This document shows, piece by piece, positions 52,357 to 61,863 of a DNA stretch of 64,000 bases. Where the stretch lies: the NCBI RefSeq assembly GCF_008369935.1, contig NZ_VTUZ01000009.1:225788-289787 (forward strand), read 5' to 3'. The notes beneath the pieces were generated by a model. That model searched no databases, was not told where the DNA came from, and saw only the letters and a list, made by a program, of their open reading frames with translations. The stretch is from Paraburkholderia panacisoli. GTDB lineage: Bacteria > Pseudomonadota > Gammaproteobacteria > Burkholderiales > Burkholderiaceae. The translations under genes were made by a program, and so were the position numbers. How positions within the stretch are numbered: the stretch's first letter is position 1; each line of letters opens with the position of its first letter.

Positions 52357-53127
52357 CTATGCGCGCGCCTTGATTCGCCTCATTACCTCATCAAGTGCCT
52401 GGTTGTAGTGCGCGTATGTCCCTCGGCGCGAAAGTTCAGTGTGCACCTGCTCGTTGAGGCCACCCGGCGTCATGCAATGCTTGACCATCGCTGAAAATGG
52501 CTCTTTCGTCTGCGCGGTGTCATGGGCAAGACCGATACAGTACCCGGACAGAAAGGCTCGCGCCGCAGGATAGTTAAGACCATGCTGCACGAGCCAGGAC
52601 GCCTGGCTTTCGAGAACGGCGTAGAAACTCGCCATCGTCGCCGTCACAGCAGACAGCGCGTCAAACTTGCGTTCGTCGTCCACCTCCACAGCTTCCCCTA
52701 GCGCCGAAAAGATGGCTTTCGCGACCTCATCGGCGGGACAGATTGCAGTGCTTCCCTTGCCCTCAGCGACCGCTGGTAGCGGAACTGCGCGCGCGACCCT
52801 GTCCGCCGGCAGGACGAGCCGACTCAGTTCATCAAGCGAGACACCTGCGATGAAGCTAATGATGTGGTGACGAGAATCAAACTCGAGTTCGCCCAAGACG
52901 TCGGCGGCAATTTGCGGGACGACCGCAAGGCACACGACATCCGAGGTCTCCAATACTTCCTGGTTACTTCCACAGACGCGGACCCGTTCATCAAGCATGG
53001 CAAGTTCGGCGGCTGTATTCGCATTACGGGGCGATAGCGATATCCGTTCGAATGAAACGCCAAACCTGAGCATGCCCGTCACGACCGCGTGCGTGATAGT
53101 CCCTGTTCCGATGAATCCAAGTCGCAT
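52357..53127 (-). CDS. ProC-like NAD(P)-dependent imine reductase (pyrroline-5-carboxylate reductase family)
   Basis: 256 residues. N-terminal Rossmann motif MRLGFIGTGTITHAVVTGML; core DVVCLAVVPQIAADVLGELE and HHIISFIAGVSLDELSRLV; C-terminal helical domain with CMTPGGLNEQVHTELSRRGT, the ProC signature region (TPGG). Family members reduce cyclic imines such as pyrroline-5-carboxylate. In a catabolic cluster it more likely acts on a ring or N-methyl imine intermediate than in proline synthesis; that is inference. The gap to the ALDH gene is about 110 bases. Confidence 0.8.
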   Translation of the reverse strand: MRLGFIGTGTITHAVVTGMLRFGVSFERISLSPRNANTAAELAMLDERVRVCGSNQEVLETSDVVCLAVVPQIAADVLGELEFDSRHHIISFIAGVSLDELSRLVLPADRVARAVPLPAVAEGKGSTAICPADEVAKAIFSALGEAVEVDDERKFDALSAVTATMASFYAVLESQASWLVQHGLNYPAARAFLSGYCIGLAHDTAQTKEPFSAMVKHCMTPGGLNEQVHTELSRRGTYAHYNQALDEVMRRIKARA

Positions 53128-53239
53128 GAAGCCTCACGTGAGTTTGAAGTGCAGCTGCGTCGAACAGAGCCACACCCGAACGATCAACAATCCAGGTTGC
53201 CAGGTCGGGCTGCCGATTGCGTCCAATAGCCGAGCTGGC

Positions 53240-54733
53240 CTAGTCGAGCTTGAGCCAGGTGGTCTTCAGTTCACAATATTGGTCATGCGCATAGACAGAT
53301 TTGTCACGACCACCAAAGCCAGATTGCTTGAAACCGCCGAACGGCGTCGACAGGTCTCCCTCGCCGAAGCAGTTCACCGTTACGGTACCCGCCCGGATTC
53401 GCGCAGCAATCTTGTGAGCGTGATTGACATTGTCTGTCCAAAGCGATGCCGCCAGACCGTAGCACGTGTCGTTGGCAATCCGGACCGCCTCATCGATATC
53501 GGCGTACTCGATAAAGCAGACGACAGGGCCGAAGATTTCTTCGCGAGCAATGCTCATCTCCGGGGTGACGTTATCGAAGATGGTCGGCTCGACAAACCAC
53601 CCGCCCGTCTCAGTGCGTGTGGCCTTGCCGCCGCACACCAGGCGCGCCCCCTCGGCCTTAGCTTTCTCGATGTGGGCGAGCACCTTTTCGTAATGCTTGT
53701 CTTCTATCAAGGAACCCAGTTTGACGTCAGGGTCAAGTGGGTCTCCAGTTTTCCATCCTTCGAGAACTGCCTGGACCTTTTCGAGCAACTGGGCTTTCGA
53801 ACTCGAGGGAACCAGTACACGGGAGCCAGCGCTGCAGTTCTCGCCCATGTTCCAGAATGCGGCAGCGACGGCCTGCTCCGCGACAGCGTCGAGATTCGCG
53901 ACGTCGGGCAGGACAACCTGGGGGTTCTTGCCGCCACATTCCAGCACGACGCGCTTCAGGTTCGTGTCCGCCGAGTAGTGCAGGAATCGCTTTCCGGTTT
54001 CCGTCGAGCCCGTGAAAGCAATCAGGTCGACGTCGGCATGGCGGCCCAAGGCCTGACCCGCGCTTTCCCCAAAGCCAGTCACGACGCCGAAGACACCCTC
54101 GGGCACGCCGGCTTCCTTTGCCAGGTCGGCTATGCGCAACGTAGAGAGCGATGTCTGCTCGGCAGGTTTCACAATGACGCTGTTGCCAACAGAAAGCGCC
54201 GGGCCGATTTTCCAGGCAAGCATGAGTGCAGGGAAATTCCACGGCAGGACTGCGCCCACGACGCCAATGGGTTCACGGGTAATCATGCTCACGACGCTCG
54301 CGCCCGACGGCGACAGGGCGTCGTATCGCTTGTCGGTGACTTCCGCGTGCCAGCGGATGCAGGCCGCTGACTCAGGGATGTCCAGTGCCATGCACTCGCT
54401 GATTGGCTTGCCCGCCTCGAGCGCTTCGAGGAGAGCGAGTTCCTCGGCGTTTTCCTCAATCAGTTGCGCCAGCCGCAAAAGCACCGCTTTACGCTGCGCC
54501 GGTGCGGCCTTCGACCACACACCGGATTCGAAGGCATTTCTGGCTGCCGCGACCGCCCGGTCGACGTCTTTCGAATCGCACTTTGCGACATCGGCAAGTA
54601 CCTTTCCGGTCGAAGGATTAAGGGTCGCGAAGGTCTCGTTAGAAGCAGCCGGACATCGTTGCCCGGCGATAAACGCCCTTCCATCGAGCAACAAGGCTTC
54701 TGCTTTCTGCTTCCATTCCTGATAGGTCGTCAT
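53240..54733 (-). CDS. NAD(P)-dependent aldehyde dehydrogenase (PuuC-like)
   Basis: 497 residues, full-length ALDH. Catalytic E265 (VLECGGKNPQ) and C300 (NMGENCSAGSRV); NAD site FTGSTETGKRF. The C-terminus NCFGEGDLSTPFGGFKQSGF and GGRDKSVYAHDQYCELKTTW is typical of PuuC-like enzymes that oxidise gamma-aminobutyraldehyde-type semialdehydes. AGGA before ATG 54733. The FAD oxidase stop lies 17 bases upstream, so the two are one unit: oxidase product to aldehyde to acid. Confidence 0.9.
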   Translation of the reverse strand: MTTYQEWKQKAEALLLDGRAFIAGQRCPAASNETFATLNPSTGKVLADVAKCDSKDVDRAVAAARNAFESGVWSKAAPAQRKAVLLRLAQLIEENAEELALLEALEAGKPISECMALDIPESAACIRWHAEVTDKRYDALSPSGASVVSMITREPIGVVGAVLPWNFPALMLAWKIGPALSVGNSVIVKPAEQTSLSTLRIADLAKEAGVPEGVFGVVTGFGESAGQALGRHADVDLIAFTGSTETGKRFLHYSADTNLKRVVLECGGKNPQVVLPDVANLDAVAEQAVAAAFWNMGENCSAGSRVLVPSSSKAQLLEKVQAVLEGWKTGDPLDPDVKLGSLIEDKHYEKVLAHIEKAKAEGARLVCGGKATRTETGGWFVEPTIFDNVTPEMSIAREEIFGPVVCFIEYADIDEAVRIANDTCYGLAASLWTDNVNHAHKIAARIRAGTVTVNCFGEGDLSTPFGGFKQSGFGGRDKSVYAHDQYCELKTTWLKLD

Positions 54734-54750
54734 GTCCTGTCTTCCCAAAT

Positions 54751-56082
54751 TTAAAGCTCGGCTCCCGCCGAAAATTCCTTCATCCAGATAGCCGCGGATA
54801 CTGCGACATCGGTAATCGGACGGACTGGCAGCGCGCGCGGATGCGGCTGATTCAAAAGCTGACGAATGAGCTCATTGTTGTGACCGAGCGCATACTCGGC
54901 GATGAGCTTGCCTGACGCCGACCCTCTGCTCAGACCGAGACCATTGCACCCGACGGCTTCAAGGACGCCATCATCTCTACGCCCAAACAACGCTCCGTTG
55001 TTAGCAGACAGACACAACGGGCCGCCCCACGTGTATTCGAGTTCGACGTCTTTCAGCATTGGAAAGCGTCGGTCGAACGACCGCTGATGCAGACTTTTTG
55101 CCTTGGCGAGGTCGGCCTGCGACACCTCGAGATTGGGCCGAAATGCGAAGTGATTGCGAACGCAGATGCGGTCCGTAATCAGGCGGCGAACGGTCGTGCC
55201 CATCGGGTCGGCCGGAATCAAGGCCCACGACCGCGTGCCGCCGAGCCGTCCAACTTCTTCCTGATTCATCACGCGGGTCATGGATGCAAACGTGTACACG
55301 GGCAGCAAGCCATTCGGATGTCCTCCGAATGTCGCCGCGTAGGCGTTCGTACACAGAATCACTCCCTTCGCCACAATCTTGCCGCTGGCAAAGGTCAGAA
55401 CCTTCGCTTGCCCCTGGTCCTCTATTCTCCTTACCGCGCTAAGCTCGAAAACGTTCACATTCTTCGGCAAGGTCGCCGCAAGACCGCGCATCAGTGCTGC
55501 TGGCTGGACCGTGCTGCATCCAGGCGTAAAGAGCGCGTCTTGGTAAAAGTTCGTGCCTGTGACTTTCGCGATTGCTGCCCCGTCCAGCCACTCGAATGTT
55601 TCATCGATACGCGCGAGACCTTCTGCGAAGCGGGCGAGCGCGTTGTGCCCCTTCTTGTTCACCGAAGCGTGAAACTTGCCGTCGTCCCGCCAGTCGCAGT
55701 CAATGTTGTACTGCTTCACCATTGAGCGCACGTAGTCGATGCCGTGCCGTTGAAACCGGACGTCTGCCTTATCCGCTTCCACGCTTCGCGAGTAGCTTTC
55801 GCTGCTTATGTCGTGTGGCAAATCGACGAAGAATCCAGAATTTCGTCCGGCTGTGGTGCGCCCGATACGGTCTGCCTCGACCAGTGCTATCGAGGCATCA
55901 GGTGCAAGCTCGGCTAGACGCCGGGCAGCACAAAGCCCTGTAATACCGCCCCCGACAACGACCCAGTCGTATCGACTTTCAGAAGACACCGTATCGGCCG
56001 ACGAGAGAGGTGGCAGAGTTTCCCACCACCCGTTCACACCGTCCGGAGCGGGAAACCGCACGAATTCCAGGTTCGAGGTCAT
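54751..56082 (-). CDS. DAO-family FAD-dependent amine/imino-acid oxidase (PuuB-like)
   Basis: 443 residues. FAD fingerprint DWVVVGGGITGLCAARRLAE with ADRIGRTTAGRNSGFFVDL (flavin loop); C-terminal TWGGPLCLSANNGALFGRRD, VGCNGLGLSRGSASGKLIAE. Relatives oxidise gamma-glutamylputrescine, L-pipecolate, sarcosine/dimethylglycine or hydroxyproline. It lies five bases after the DapA-family stop, so translation is probably coupled. In context it would take the Rieske product through N-demethylation or ring oxidation. Confidence 0.85.
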   Translation of the reverse strand: MTSNLEFVRFPAPDGVNGWWETLPPLSSADTVSSESRYDWVVVGGGITGLCAARRLAELAPDASIALVEADRIGRTTAGRNSGFFVDLPHDISSESYSRSVEADKADVRFQRHGIDYVRSMVKQYNIDCDWRDDGKFHASVNKKGHNALARFAEGLARIDETFEWLDGAAIAKVTGTNFYQDALFTPGCSTVQPAALMRGLAATLPKNVNVFELSAVRRIEDQGQAKVLTFASGKIVAKGVILCTNAYAATFGGHPNGLLPVYTFASMTRVMNQEEVGRLGGTRSWALIPADPMGTTVRRLITDRICVRNHFAFRPNLEVSQADLAKAKSLHQRSFDRRFPMLKDVELEYTWGGPLCLSANNGALFGRRDDGVLEAVGCNGLGLSRGSASGKLIAEYALGHNNELIRQLLNQPHPRALPVRPITDVAVSAAIWMKEFSAGAEL

Positions 56083-56087
56083 GCAAG

Positions 56088-56975
56088 TTACTGCGCGCTG
56101 CGCAACATGGGTTGGACGAGCTTGGCAAACGTGCTGCGCTCTTCTTCAGTGAGCGTGCCGAGCGGCGCGCGGGCAACACCGACAGGCGTGCCGGCGAGCT
56201 CACAGCCGTATCGAACGTATTGAATGAATTTCCCGCCGCGTTCCAGCAGTTCGAGCACAGGCAGCAGTTGCGCCATAAGCTTGCGGCCCGCGTTGAAGTC
56301 ACCCCGCTTGACGCACGCGTCAAAGAGCGCCGTGTGTGCTTCCGGCAAGAAGTTGGAAGCGGCCCCGACCCAGCTCTTTGCACCCCAGACGAAGAATTCG
56401 AGCGCCTGGTCGTCCATCCCGCAACTCAGTAACAGCTTGTCGCGGAAATGCGTGGCAAGGTGATGCAGACGCGAAATGTCGCCGGTGCTTTCCTTCATCG
56501 CGATGAAGTTCGGCCGTTCGAGCAGTTTTTCGAGAACGTCATCGCTGATTTCCGTCCCCGTGCGTGCCGGGAAGTTGTAGAGCATGATGGGCATGTCGAG
56601 ACTGTCGTCCACCTTCTGCAGATGGTTCAGCAGCTCTTCCTGCGTCGGTTGCACGTAGTACGGAGTGGCAACCAGCAAGGCGTGCAACCCAGCGCGTTTC
56701 GCCTCCTGCCCGAGGCGAATGACTTCCTTGGTCGTCGTGGCATTGATACCGGCAGTCAAATAGGTCTTGCCGCCCGCCGCTTCAGCTACGGTGTTAAACG
56801 TCTGAACCCGTTCGTCGAAACTCAACGCATAGTATTCGCCCGTGGTTCCACCGACCCCAAGACCCGAAACACGACCTGCGAGATTTGCGGCATGCTTGCC
56901 GAGCAAATCGTGGTCAATTTCACCGTCCGCCTTGAACGGGGTAACCAGAGGCGTATGTACTCCATCGAAGCTCAT
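56088..56975 (-). CDS. DapA-family (dihydrodipicolinate synthase/N-acetylneuraminate lyase superfamily) lyase
   Basis: 295 residues, TIM barrel. GVGGTTGEYYAL (GTTGE motif), Y133 in MLYNFPARTG and Schiff-base K161 in FIAMKESTGD, at the same numbers as E. coli DapA. It is not expected to be the lysine-pathway enzyme: it sits in a catabolic cluster and lacks other lysine genes. Catabolic members include Delta1-pyrroline-4-hydroxy-2-carboxylate deaminase of hydroxyproline degradation, which also works with a FAD oxidase and a semialdehyde dehydrogenase, as here. Confidence 0.85.
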   Translation of the reverse strand: MSFDGVHTPLVTPFKADGEIDHDLLGKHAANLAGRVSGLGVGGTTGEYYALSFDERVQTFNTVAEAAGGKTYLTAGINATTTKEVIRLGQEAKRAGLHALLVATPYYVQPTQEELLNHLQKVDDSLDMPIMLYNFPARTGTEISDDVLEKLLERPNFIAMKESTGDISRLHHLATHFRDKLLLSCGMDDQALEFFVWGAKSWVGAASNFLPEAHTALFDACVKRGDFNAGRKLMAQLLPVLELLERGGKFIQYVRYGCELAGTPVGVARAPLGTLTEEERSTFAKLVQPMLRSAQ

Positions 56976-57162
56976 TTGCAGTTCTCTCTTTAATAAGTGG
57001 GCCAGGTCCCATGTCGCTCCTCCGCTGTAAAGTCTTGACAGCGGAGGAGCGGCAAGAATGGCGTTTAAGCGTCACACTTCTCCGTGCGGCCGCGAACAAC
57101 GTGTCGCTCCTGGTCGATTCGGCTACCAGCCCGAACACCCGACCCGCAGCTGTACGCGCGGA

Positions 57163-58458
57163 TTAAACGAGTGCCTCCGCGTGCGAGTAAATGGGAAACT
57201 GACTGCACAGGTCCCTCACGCGGCTATGGACTGCGCGCTCAAGCTGCTCATCGCCGTTGGGCTCGCGTTCGAGCGCCGACAAAACCTCCAGAATCATTTG
57301 CCCCACCTGCTCGAACTGGGCGACACCGAATCCGCGCGTTGTTCCAGCAGGAGTTCCAAGTCTGATTCCGGATGTAACCGTCGGGTTTTCCGTATCGAAC
57401 GGGATACCGTTCTTGTTGCAGGTGATGCCTGCACGCTCGAGCGCTTTTTCAGCCTGCGTACCGGTTAGCCGCTTTGAGCGCAAATCGACCAGCAGCAGGT
57501 GGTTATCGGTCCCGCCCGTCACGAGGGTCAGGCCACCCGACCTCAGGACGTTGCCGAGTGCCTGGGCGTTACGTAGAACCCGGTCGATGTACGCCGTGAA
57601 CTCCGGACGAAGCGCTTCGCCAAACGCAACTGCTTTGCCCGCGATGACGTGCATGAGCGGACCGCCCTGTAGCCCTGGGAATACGGCGGAGTTTATTTTC
57701 TTGGCGATATCGCCTTTGTTGGTGAGGATGAACCCGCCTCGCGGTCCGCGAAGCGTCTTGTGGGTGGTGGACGTCACCACATCGGCGAATGGAACGGGGT
57801 TCTCATGTTTGCCCGCTGCGACAATTCCCGCGATGTGTGCCATGTCGACCATTAACAAAGCACCAACGCTGTCTGCAATGTCGCGGAACGCTGCAAAATC
57901 CAAAGCACGTGGATAGGCAGAATAGCCCGCGATGATGAGCTTGGGACGATGTTCCTCGGCAAGCCGGCGGACCTGCTCATAGTCAATGCGGTAGGTGTCG
58001 GGGCTCACACCGTATTGCACCGCGTTGAACCACTTACCGGAAAGCGCAGGACGTGCGCCATGCGTCAAGTGGCCCCCAGCATCAAGAGACATGCCCATCA
58101 CCGTCTCGCCAGGCTTCACTAGCGCGAGCATCACTGCGCCGTTCGCCTGTGCTCCCGAATGAGGCTGCACGTTGGCGTATTCGGCTTCGAACAGGGCTTT
58201 GACGCGGTCAATGGCGAGCGCCTCGACCCTGTCCACATGCTCACAACCGCCGTAGTACCGCTTCGAAGGGTATCCCTCGGCGTATTTGTTGGTCAGCACG
58301 GTACCTTGCGCTTCCATCACCGCCGCCGAGACGATGTTTTCGGAAGCAATCAGTTCAATCTGCGATTGCTGACGGCGCAACTCCAGCGCAATCTCTGATG
58401 CGATGACGGGGTCACGGCTCTGGAGCGTTTCAGCAAAAAAGCGCGAGTTCTCGTTCAC
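57163..58458 (-). CDS. glyA: Serine hydroxymethyltransferase
   Basis: 431 residues, PLP enzyme. RYYGGCEHVDRVE, HSGAQANGAVMLAL, the PLP lysine K234 in VVTSTTHKTLRGPRGGF, and C-terminal SGIRLGTPAGTTRGFG. It exchanges serine and glycine using methylene-tetrahydrofolate. I chose GTG 58458 because GGAG lies seven bases upstream and the start fits the family length. Within a demethylation cluster this copy would combine formaldehyde-derived C1 units with glycine; a housekeeping glyA is expected elsewhere. Confidence 0.93.
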   Translation of the reverse strand: MNENSRFFAETLQSRDPVIASEIALELRRQQSQIELIASENIVSAAVMEAQGTVLTNKYAEGYPSKRYYGGCEHVDRVEALAIDRVKALFEAEYANVQPHSGAQANGAVMLALVKPGETVMGMSLDAGGHLTHGARPALSGKWFNAVQYGVSPDTYRIDYEQVRRLAEEHRPKLIIAGYSAYPRALDFAAFRDIADSVGALLMVDMAHIAGIVAAGKHENPVPFADVVTSTTHKTLRGPRGGFILTNKGDIAKKINSAVFPGLQGGPLMHVIAGKAVAFGEALRPEFTAYIDRVLRNAQALGNVLRSGGLTLVTGGTDNHLLLVDLRSKRLTGTQAEKALERAGITCNKNGIPFDTENPTVTSGIRLGTPAGTTRGFGVAQFEQVGQMILEVLSALEREPNGDEQLERAVHSRVRDLCSQFPIYSHAEALV

Positions 58459-58618
58459 GTGGTTACTCCGGAAATGGTCGTGTGAAGCATGTCTTGCAAG
58501 ACTGCAAAATCTGTTGATGTGATGCAGGTATACCGATTTCCCTGCCGGTAACGAGCGATGCACGGCCCTGCGTGAACAAAAACGCATCCCGCAAGTTCAC
58601 AAGGAGCCCATCGTCAAC

Positions 58619-59500
58619 TTACTGCTGCAACCAGGCCTTCAGCTTTTCCGGATGAGCGTCGACGAATTTCCTGGCTGCCGTCGCGTAATCGTTCGTGCTG
58701 TTGCCCTCGAACTCAATGGCCTCGACGTCAGCGAGAGTCAGCTTGAAATGCTTGAAGAACACGTCCGCCCGCGGGAATTTGTTTGCAAACTGCTTCGACG
58801 CGAATGCATGAACCTGCTCTTCACCACCCAACGTGCCCTTGGGGTCCTTGAGGTAGCGCATCTGCCATTTCTGGAAGAGCCAGTGCGGACTCCAGACCGT
58901 CGCAACAACCCATTGCTTTGACTGGTAAGCTCGCTGGACTCCGGCGAGCATGCCTGCTTCGCTTGATGATTGCAGGTTGTATCCGTTCAGGTCGTATGCC
59001 TTGATGGTCTTTTCGGATGCCTGCATCAGACCGCCGCCGGGCTCGATGCCCTGAATGGTGCCGTTCAGCTTGCTCTTGACGTCTGGCTTTTCCAGGTCGG
59101 AAATCGACGAGAGCTGGGAATCGGGAATGTACGCCGGCACCGCCCAACCGTTCTTACCGCCCGTATAGATGACGCCGACATCATCCATGTCGTTCTTGTA
59201 CTTTGCGTAGTACATTGCGTGGGTAACCGGGAGCCAGCCACCCACCATGATGTCGAGGTCACCACGGGCCACACCCTGGTACTGGATGCCAATATCGGCC
59301 TGAACAAACTGAACCGGCTGCTTGAGGTTAGTCTCAAGCACGTATTTGGCCACATTCGCTACGGCCAGGACGTCTGCCCAGTTTGTTACGGCCATCTTGA
59401 TAGGTTCGGCTGCGACAGCGGGCCCAGCGCCGATACCCATGGCAATGATCGTCGCCACTGCCATTTTCGCCAAAAGCGATTTGAACAGATTGAATTTCAT
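58619..59500 (-). CDS. proX: Glycine betaine/proline ABC transporter substrate-binding protein (ProX/OpuAC-like)
   Basis: 293 residues with a signal peptide (cleavage after AVAA, near residue 31). The mature protein reads IKMAVTNWADVLAVANVAKY and contains WLPVTHAMYY, GIEPGGGLMQASEKTI and VVATVWSPHWLFQKW; the many tryptophan/tyrosine residues are those that cage quaternary ammonium in OpuAC-type proteins. AGGAG before the ATG. Third gene of the importer unit, after a 195-bp gap with a hairpin. Confidence 0.9.
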   Translation of the reverse strand: MKFNLFKSLLAKMAVATIIAMGIGAGPAVAAEPIKMAVTNWADVLAVANVAKYVLETNLKQPVQFVQADIGIQYQGVARGDLDIMVGGWLPVTHAMYYAKYKNDMDDVGVIYTGGKNGWAVPAYIPDSQLSSISDLEKPDVKSKLNGTIQGIEPGGGLMQASEKTIKAYDLNGYNLQSSSEAGMLAGVQRAYQSKQWVVATVWSPHWLFQKWQMRYLKDPKGTLGGEEQVHAFASKQFANKFPRADVFFKHFKLTLADVEAIEFEGNSTNDYATAARKFVDAHPEKLKAWLQQ

Positions 59501-59587
59501 CTAGCACTCCTACGTGATTGTAAGATTTCTTGAAAACTTGACGGACGCTGCAATAGCGCGTCTGTTCTTCCGAACTCCATACTGCCT

Positions 59588-59636
59588 CTAGCGATAGCAC
59601 CAGGTCCGTACTACGTCCATTGAGCGGTATCGCTAG
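59588..59636 (-). other. Hairpin between permease and binding-protein genes
   Basis: CTAGCGATA and TATCGCTAG pair perfectly over 9 bp with a 31-base loop in the 195-bp gap inside the importer unit. It could stabilise the downstream mRNA or reduce readthrough; no T run. Confidence 0.3.
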
Positions 59637-59695
59637 CCAAACTTTCCCGGGGCGGACGCCTTTCCACGCGACCATCCTCCGTGCGTCATTGCCGC

Positions 59696-60577
59696 TCAGG
59701 TCCGCGCCGCAGTGCTGGCACTAGTCTTTGCCGCTCGTGCGCCGGGCTTGGCCTTCCTGGCCCTCACACCAAAACTCTCCGTTAGGCGATCAAGTACGAT
59801 GGCAAGCAGCACAACGCCCAGGCCGCCCTCGAAGCCAATTCCGATATCTAGTCGCTGAATGCCACTCAGAACATATTCTCCCAACCCACCGGCACCTATC
59901 ATCGATGCAACGACAACCATCGAGAGCGCCATCATGATGGTCTGATTTACGCCTGCCATGATTGACGGCAGGGCGTTCGGCAGCTGAATTTTCCAGAGAA
60001 GCTGCGAATCTGTGCTGCCGAACGAGCGGCCTGCTTCCAGTAACTCTTCGCGCACCTGGCGAATGCCCAAAGTGGTCAGGCGTACGACTGGCGGCATCGA
60101 GAACACGATGGTCGCAATGACTGCTGGCACTCGGCCCAATCCGAACAGGATGACGGCCGGAATCAGATAGACGAAGGCCGGCATTGTCTGCATGAAATCG
60201 AGCAGCGAGCGCAGAACCATCTCCACACGTTTGTTTCGCGCCCCCCAGATTCCCAGCGGCACGCCAATGACCAGGCTGAAGAACGTCGCTGCGATAACGA
60301 GTGCCAGGGTGGAGACCGTTTGAGCCCACAAACCCATGTAATGGATGGTCAGGAGTGCAAGGCCGACGAAGACCGAGAACACGACCCCGCGTCGCCACAA
60401 AGCAAACGCCACGAGAATAACGAGCATGGCAACGAACGGAATGGCAGCTAGCCCGTCCTCCAGCAGCTTGACTACAGCCCCCAGTCCCGCAGAGAAAGCG
60501 TCGAAGCCGCCCCGGAAATGCTGAAAGAGGAAATTGACAGCGTCTTCTGCAAACTTTCCGATAACTGACGAGTTCAT
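59696..60577 (-). CDS. proW: Glycine betaine/proline ABC transporter permease (ProW/OpuAB-like)
   Basis: 293 residues with about six to seven membrane helices and the BPD_transp_1 loop GVPLGIWGARNKRVEMVLRS through QVREELLEAGRSFGSTDSQL (EAA-type motif). Its start ATG overlaps the stop of the ATPase gene (ATGA, 60574-60577), so the two are translationally coupled. Confidence 0.9.
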   Translation of the reverse strand: MNSSVIGKFAEDAVNFLFQHFRGGFDAFSAGLGAVVKLLEDGLAAIPFVAMLVILVAFALWRRGVVFSVFVGLALLTIHYMGLWAQTVSTLALVIAATFFSLVIGVPLGIWGARNKRVEMVLRSLLDFMQTMPAFVYLIPAVILFGLGRVPAVIATIVFSMPPVVRLTTLGIRQVREELLEAGRSFGSTDSQLLWKIQLPNALPSIMAGVNQTIMMALSMVVVASMIGAGGLGEYVLSGIQRLDIGIGFEGGLGVVLLAIVLDRLTESFGVRARKAKPGARAAKTSASTAART

Positions 60578-61863
60578 GCTGCTCTCCGTTCCATAACCTG
60601 CTTGAGTATCGTCCGGCAGGACACCACGCCTGCGAGTCTCCCGGCCGTGTCAGTGACGGGTACGTCGTGCTCCTGGCTCAAAGCGATGCCAGCCAGCTCA
60701 TGCAAATCCGCGTCAAGCGAAACAGCATTCACATCCCGGAGCAACGCGTCCCGGACGGGGCTTGTACCGGTCTTATGCAAAGAGGCCGGCGTGACGCAAC
60801 CTTGATATCGACCTGATTCGTCGCAGACATAGCCGCATTCGGCGCCACTATCGATGAGCTGATTCAGGTAGCGTTCCGAGGATGTGCCGACGTCGCAAGA
60901 TATGAGTCCCCCGCTTACCTTTGTCATCAGGCTGGAGGCCTTGAGGAACCGGGAAACGTCAACGTTGCGAAAGAAGTCCCGTACGTACGAGTCCGCGGGC
61001 GACTGGATAAGCTCTGCCGGCGTGCCGACCTGAATCAGGCAGCCATCCTTCATGATGCCAATCCGGCCGCCAATCTTGACGGCTTCTTCAATGTCGTGGG
61101 AAATGAAGACGATTGTCCTCTGCTCTTCCTTTTGAAGCCGCAGAAGCTCGTTCTGCATCTCGAACCGAATCAGTGGGTCCAGCGCCGAAAACGCTTCGTC
61201 CATCAGTAGCACCGAGGGATTAACGGCAAGCGCGCGCGCCAGACCCACTCGCTGTTGCATGCCGCCGGACAGTTCGCTCGGAAGCATCTTTTCGTACGAG
61301 CCCAGACCCACCCCCGTCAACGCAGCACGAGCGATTTCGTACCGCTCTGGCTTCTTCAGACCGGCGACTTCCAATCCGTACGCGATGTTGTCGAGGACCG
61401 TGCGGTTCGGCAGAAGTGCGAACGACTGGAACACCATCGCCATCTTCTTGCGGCGCACAGCGCGCAGTTCCAATGTGGACATGGGCGCAATGTCGCGACC
61501 CTCGAGGATGACCTGACCGGACGTCGGTTCAATCAGCCGATTGAGCAGTCGGACAAGCGTCGACTTACCCGAACCGGAGAGACCCATGACAACGAAAATC
61601 TCTCCCGCCTTGACGCTGAGACTGACGTCATTGACTGCCACCATATTGCCGGTCTGCTCGAAAATCTCATTTCGGCCAAGGCCTTGCTTTACCAGCTCAG
61701 CGGCACGCTCCGGCTTCGGTCCGAAGATTTTCGACAGATTCTTGACCGTAAGAATGTCGGTCCCAGCTACCGCGGCGGGTTTCGCTGCCGAGATAGCATC
61801 CTCAGCTTTGATTGCGCCCGGCTGTATCACGCCTTCCGGCGCAAATGTTGTGTTTGGGGTCAT
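60574..61863 (-). CDS. proV: Glycine betaine/proline ABC transporter ATP-binding protein with CBS-type C-terminus (ProV/OpuAA-like)
   Basis: 429 residues. Walker A GLSGSGKST (94-102), signature LSGGMQQR (198-205), Walker B VLLMDEAFSALD (218-229), H-loop SHD (255-257). The N-terminal NLSKIFGPKPERAAELVKQG is typical of ProV. The C-terminal ~140 residues look like a degenerate CBS pair (VRDALLRDVNAVSLDADLHE, EHDVPVTDTAGRLAGVVSCR). First gene of the catabolic cluster; its promoter region is the one duplicated at 42.5-43.0 kb. Confidence 0.92.
   Translation of the reverse strand: MTPNTTFAPEGVIQPGAIKAEDAISAAKPAAVAGTDILTVKNLSKIFGPKPERAAELVKQGLGRNEIFEQTGNMVAVNDVSLSVKAGEIFVVMGLSGSGKSTLVRLLNRLIEPTSGQVILEGRDIAPMSTLELRAVRRKKMAMVFQSFALLPNRTVLDNIAYGLEVAGLKKPERYEIARAALTGVGLGSYEKMLPSELSGGMQQRVGLARALAVNPSVLLMDEAFSALDPLIRFEMQNELLRLQKEEQRTIVFISHDIEEAVKIGGRIGIMKDGCLIQVGTPAELIQSPADSYVRDFFRNVDVSRFLKASSLMTKVSGGLISCDVGTSSERYLNQLIDSGAECGYVCDESGRYQGCVTPASLHKTGTSPVRDALLRDVNAVSLDADLHELAGIALSQEHDVPVTDTAGRLAGVVSCRTILKQVMERRAA

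Noticed and set aside
52997..54370. A 457-codon plus-strand frame
   Set aside because: Antisense of the aldehyde dehydrogenase with no recognisable family.
56088..56975. Reading the DapA-family gene as lysine biosynthesis dapA
   Set aside because: Active-site residues are superfamily-wide, and the operon is catabolic with an adjacent FAD oxidase at five bases; no lysine-pathway gene is nearby.
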